This document shows, in pieces, positions 31,534-34,008 of a stretch of DNA of 34,008 nt; within the stretch, counting starts at the first letter, position 1, and every line of letters begins with the position of its first letter. A program made the translations under genes and the position numbers. This stretch comes from Streptomyces plumbidurans (GTDB lineage: Bacteria; Actinomycetota; Actinomycetes; Streptomycetales; Streptomycetaceae), in assembly GCF_019857225.1 (NCBI RefSeq), contig NZ_JAFJSY010000098.1:1-34008 (forward strand), read 5' to 3'. A model generated the notes under the pieces. It ran no database searches, was not told the DNA's origin, and was given only the letters and a program-made list of their open reading frames with translations.

Positions 31534-31847
31534 TTGTCCACAGGAGTTATCCACAGGCGAGGTTGCCGACCTGGGGACAAGTCGACACCGCAGTGCCATT
31601 GGGTCGACAAATCGGTCTGAGGCCCTCCCCGGTGTCCACCGGCTCGCATGTCACCGTTCGTCCACCCGTTTCCTTTAGGCAATCCTTTGGGGCGACCCCT
31701 TTCCACTCGAAAGTAGTGGTAAGTGGTGGTTTGCTCGGCGAATCCGCACGGTGACGCCCCGGTTTCGGAGTGATCAATTCCGAAATCCACAGATCCTCCG
31801 CACACCCTGTGGATAACTCATCGGAGGGTGTGGATCGCTGTGGACAA
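31534..31847. other. DnaA-box cluster between pheA and serS
   Basis: The non-coding gap 31486-32042 contains four perfect boxes. On the plus strand are TTGTCCACA (31534-31542) and TTATCCACA (31547-31555). On the minus strand are TTATCCACA (31808-31816) and TTGTCCACA (31839-31847). TTGTCCACA is the preferred Streptomyces box. Weaker matches lie at 31572 (TTGTCCCCA, minus), 31632, 31658, 31783 and 31829. The outer pairs are arranged in opposite orientation about 255 bp apart. There are no dnaA/dnaN genes and far fewer boxes than in oriC, so this is a secondary DnaA-binding locus. S. coelicolor has a published high-affinity DnaA cluster (D78) near oriC that may be the counterpart. Confidence 0.85.
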
Positions 31848-31937
31848 CCGACCGCCCAAGTCCCGTTCCCCCCAAGGGAATACGGTCAACCCCACGCCCC
31901 GAGGCCTACCCGTTCCAGGGAGCGGGGCACCTTTTTG

Positions 31938-31965
31938 TTGACACTGCGCGCATTTCCGTCATAAC
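31938..31965 (+). promoter_or_regulatory. Probable serS promoter
   Basis: A consensus -35 TTGACA (31938-31943) is followed after 16 bp by CATAAC (31960-31965) as a -10. This would start transcription near 31972 and give a ~70-base leader that contains a small TATTCACCGC/GCGGAATA dyad (31984-32000). I see no T-box features in the leader. Confidence 0.6.
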
Positions 31966-32042
31966 GGAACGTAGGCCGCAATTATTCACCGCGCGGAATA
32001 GTGAGTCGTGGGCCCCGCCCCCGCACCGGTAGCCTTGACCGC

Positions 32043-33320
32043 GTGATTGACCTTCGTCTGCTCCGTGAGGACCCCGACCGTGTGCGCGCGTCCCAGCGCG
32101 CCCGTGGAGAGGACGTCGCGCTCGTCGACGCTCTCCTGTCTGCCGACGAGCGGCGCAGGTCGTCCGGCGTCCGCTTCGACGAGCTGCGCAGCGAACAGAA
32201 GTCGCTCGGCAAGCTCATCCCCAAGGCCTCCGCCGACGAGAAGGCCGAGCTGCTGAAGAGGGCGAGCCAGCTGGCCGCCGACGTCAAGGCGGCCGACGCC
32301 GAGCAGCACGAGGCCGACGAGGAGACCACGCGCCTGGCCCTCCAGCTCGGCAACCTCGTGCACCCCGACGTGCCCGTGGGCGGCGAGGAGGACTTCGTCG
32401 TCCTGGAGACGCACGGCACCATCCGCGACTTCGGCGCCGAGGGCTTCGAGCCCAAGGACCACCTGGAGCTCGGCGAGGCGCTCGGCGCCATCGACGTCGA
32501 GCGCGGCGCCAAGGTGTCCGGCTCCCGCTTCTACTACCTCACCGGCGTCGGCGCCCTGCTGGAGCTGGCCCTGGTCAACGCGGCGATCGCCCAGGCCACC
32601 GAGGCCGGCTTCACCCCGATGCTCACTCCCGCGCTGGTCCGCCCGCGCGCGATGGAGGGCACCGGCTTCCTCGGCCAGGCCGCGGAGAACGTGTACCACC
32701 TGGAGAAGGACGACTACTACCTGGTCGGCACCTCCGAGGTCCCCCTCGCCGCGTACCACATGGACGAGATCCTCGACGCCGACCAGCTGCCGCTGCGCTA
32801 CGCCGGCTTCTCGCCCTGCTTCCGCCGCGAGGCCGGCACCTACGGCAAGGACACCCGCGGCATCTTCCGCGTGCACCAGTTCGACAAGGTCGAGATGTTC
32901 TCCTACGTCGCCCCCGAGGACGCGGAGAACGAGCACAAGCGGCTCCTGGAGTGGGAGAAGCAGTGGCTGACCGGCCTGGAGCTGCCGTTCCAGGTGATCG
33001 ACGTGGCCTCCGGCGACCTCGGCGCGTCGGCGTCCCGCAAGTACGACTGCGAGGCGTGGATCCCGACCCAGGGCAAGTACCGCGAGCTGACCTCGGCCTC
33101 CAACTGCGACAGCTTCCAGGCCCGCCGGCTGTCGGTGCGGCTGCGCGACGGCAAGAAGGTGCAGCCGCTGGCGACGCTCAACGGCACGCTGTGCGCCGTA
33201 CCGCGCACGATCGTGGCGATCCTGGAGAACCACCAGCTGGCCGACGGCTCCGTCCGCGTCCCCGAGGTGCTGCGCCCGTACCTGGGCGGCCGAGAGGTCC
33301 TGGAACCGGTCGCCAAGTGA
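32043..33320 (+). CDS. serS: Seryl-tRNA synthetase
   Basis: 425 aa class II synthetase charging tRNA-Ser (and tRNA-Sec if present). An N-terminal coiled-coil arm (VIDLRLLREDPDRVRASQ to AEQHEADEETTRLALQLGN) binds the long variable arm. The catalytic core shows motif 2 (FRREAGTYGKDTRGIFRVHQF region) and motif 3 with ELTSASNCDSFQARRLSVR. The C-terminal LRPYLGGREVLEP is typical. The start is GTG 32043. A serine tRNA lies in the same window but is not linked. The stop overlaps the start of the following HAD gene by four bases (GTGA). Confidence 0.96.
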   Translation: MIDLRLLREDPDRVRASQRARGEDVALVDALLSADERRRSSGVRFDELRSEQKSLGKLIPKASADEKAELLKRASQLAADVKAADAEQHEADEETTRLALQLGNLVHPDVPVGGEEDFVVLETHGTIRDFGAEGFEPKDHLELGEALGAIDVERGAKVSGSRFYYLTGVGALLELALVNAAIAQATEAGFTPMLTPALVRPRAMEGTGFLGQAAENVYHLEKDDYYLVGTSEVPLAAYHMDEILDADQLPLRYAGFSPCFRREAGTYGKDTRGIFRVHQFDKVEMFSYVAPEDAENEHKRLLEWEKQWLTGLELPFQVIDVASGDLGASASRKYDCEAWIPTQGKYRELTSASNCDSFQARRLSVRLRDGKKVQPLATLNGTLCAVPRTIVAILENHQLADGSVRVPEVLRPYLGGREVLEPVAK

Positions 33321-34008
33321 GCGGCACGTCCGGACCCGAGGGCTTCCCGTACAGGCTGATCGCGACCGACCTCGACGGAACGCTCCTGCGTTCCGACGAG
33401 TCGGTCTCTCAGCGCACCCGTGACGCGCTCGCCGCGGCCACCGGGGCGGGCGCGGCGCACATCGTCGTCACCGGCCGCGCGGTCCCCTGGACCCGGCACA
33501 TCCTCGACGACCTCGGCTACGAGGGCCTCGCGGTGTGCGGCCAGGGCGCGCAGGTCTACGACGCCGGGGCGCACCGCCTGCTGACGTCCGTGACGCTGGA
33601 CCGGCAGCTGGCGGGTGTGGCGCTGGCCAAGATCGAGGCGGAGGTCGGCCCGCTGCATCTGGCGGCGAGCCGGGACGGGCTGGACGGCGAGGTGCTGGTC
33701 GGCCCGGGCTACGCGGTCACCGGCAGGCTTCCGGCCACGCCCTTCACGGACGCCTCCGACCTCTGGGCGGCCCCGCTGAACAAGATCTACATACAGCATC
33801 CCCGGCTGACGGACGACGAGCTCGCGGAGGCGTCCCGGCGGGCCGCGGGCGGCTTCGTCACGGTGGCGATGGCGGGCGAGGGAATCGTCGAACTGCTGCC
33901 GCTGGGTCTGTCGAAGGCGACGGGTCTCTCGCTCGCGGCCAGGCGGCTCGGCCTGAAGGCCGCCGACACGATCGCCTTCGGCGACATGCCCAACGACATC
34001 CCGATGTT
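33317..34008 (+). CDS. HAD-superfamily phosphatase, Cof/type IIB (3' end outside window)
   Basis: GTG 33317 overlaps the serS stop codon, and the frame stays open to the window edge (230 codons). Motif I is ATDLDGTLLRSDE with the nucleophilic Asp, motif II VVTGRA, motif III the Lys of LPLGLSKATG and motif IV AFGDMPNDIPM, in the correct order. The C2 cap between motifs II and III marks it as a Cof-type hydrolase, which dephosphorylate sugar phosphates, flavin precursors or PLP. The substrate cannot be told. Coupling to serS suggests constitutive co-expression. About 30-50 residues should be missing at the right edge. Confidence 0.9.
   Translation, partial: MSGTSGPEGFPYRLIATDLDGTLLRSDESVSQRTRDALAAATGAGAAHIVVTGRAVPWTRHILDDLGYEGLAVCGQGAQVYDAGAHRLLTSVTLDRQLAGVALAKIEAEVGPLHLAASRDGLDGEVLVGPGYAVTGRLPATPFTDASDLWAAPLNKIYIQHPRLTDDELAEASRRAAGGFVTVAMAGEGIVELLPLGLSKATGLSLAARRLGLKAADTIAFGDMPNDIPM

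Noticed and set aside
31482..31805. 107-codon minus-strand frame in the pheA-serS gap
   Set aside because: It runs through the DnaA boxes, has no ribosome binding site, poor third-position GC and no recognisable domain.
31486..32042. Chromosomal origin of replication
   Set aside because: Only four perfect DnaA boxes and no dnaA/dnaN flanks. Streptomyces oriC has many more boxes between those genes.

Overview
The window is high-GC actinobacterial DNA and almost certainly Streptomyces. Codon third positions are nearly all G or C, GTG starts are common, and long antisense shadow ORFs are everywhere. The gene set is typical of the genus: a SigE-family ECF sigma factor, a GAF-ANTAR protein, RsbW-like kinases, a SpoIIE-type phosphatase and a DtpA-like Tat peroxidase. 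From memory, the right half (serS, pheA, DyP peroxidase, CopC/D, PCu(A)C, Sco, YcnI, Met-rich membrane protein) follows the conserved oriC-proximal order around serS in S. coelicolor and S. lividans. No phage, IS element, integrase or CRISPR was found.

Layout. 1-1016: the 3' end of a two-receiver signalling protein whose last 34 codons and downstream DNA are tandemly duplicated. 1013-5954 (minus strand): an acyl-CoA synthetase behind a perfect 18-bp palindrome, an ECF sigma factor, and a translationally coupled trio in the order MaoC-DUF35 / MaoC / lipid-transfer thiolase. That order matches chsH2-chsH1-ltp2 of the mycobacterial igr sterol side-chain operon, but without the acyl-CoA dehydrogenases. 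6124-8169: a small secreted Asn/Gln-rich protein, a Prim-Pol protein behind a near-consensus LexA box, and a hypothetical protein. 8442-11105: asparagine synthase and a GAF-ANTAR protein. 11287-14589: a small membrane protein, tRNA-Ser(UGA), an HtrA-like protease and a glycerophosphodiesterase. 14844-16870: an RsbW-like ATPase, an unusual ~54-bp degenerate repeat array and a DUF5926 protein. 17114-18396: a secreted protein and a catalytically degenerate Prim-Pol paralogue. 18866-23954: a leader ORF and a GAF-PP2C protein lacking a key metal ligand, then aminopeptidase P, a MocR/PdxR-type regulator and a second RsbW-like ATPase.

24179-30472 is an extracytoplasmic copper-handling block. It holds a membrane protein with a ten-step MxxM ladder, YcnI, a Sco lipoprotein, a PCu(A)C lipoprotein, a CopC-CopD fusion and a Tat-exported DyP peroxidase. 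Together these look like a route that receives, reduces and delivers Cu(I) to secreted cupro-enzymes, plus the peroxidase known to work with that system in S. lividans. 30553-33320 holds pheA and serS, separated by a 557-bp non-coding region with four perfect DnaA boxes and several weaker ones. This is a candidate DnaA-titration locus. A HAD phosphatase gene runs off the right edge.

The most notable observations are the DnaA-box cluster, the Met-ladder copper protein, the degenerate intergenic repeat array, the igr-like trio, the SOS-type box on the Prim-Pol gene, the two apparently inactivated enzymes (Prim-Pol paralogue and PP2C) and the duplicated gene terminus at the left edge. All functional statements are inferred from reading the sequence. 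No searches were run.
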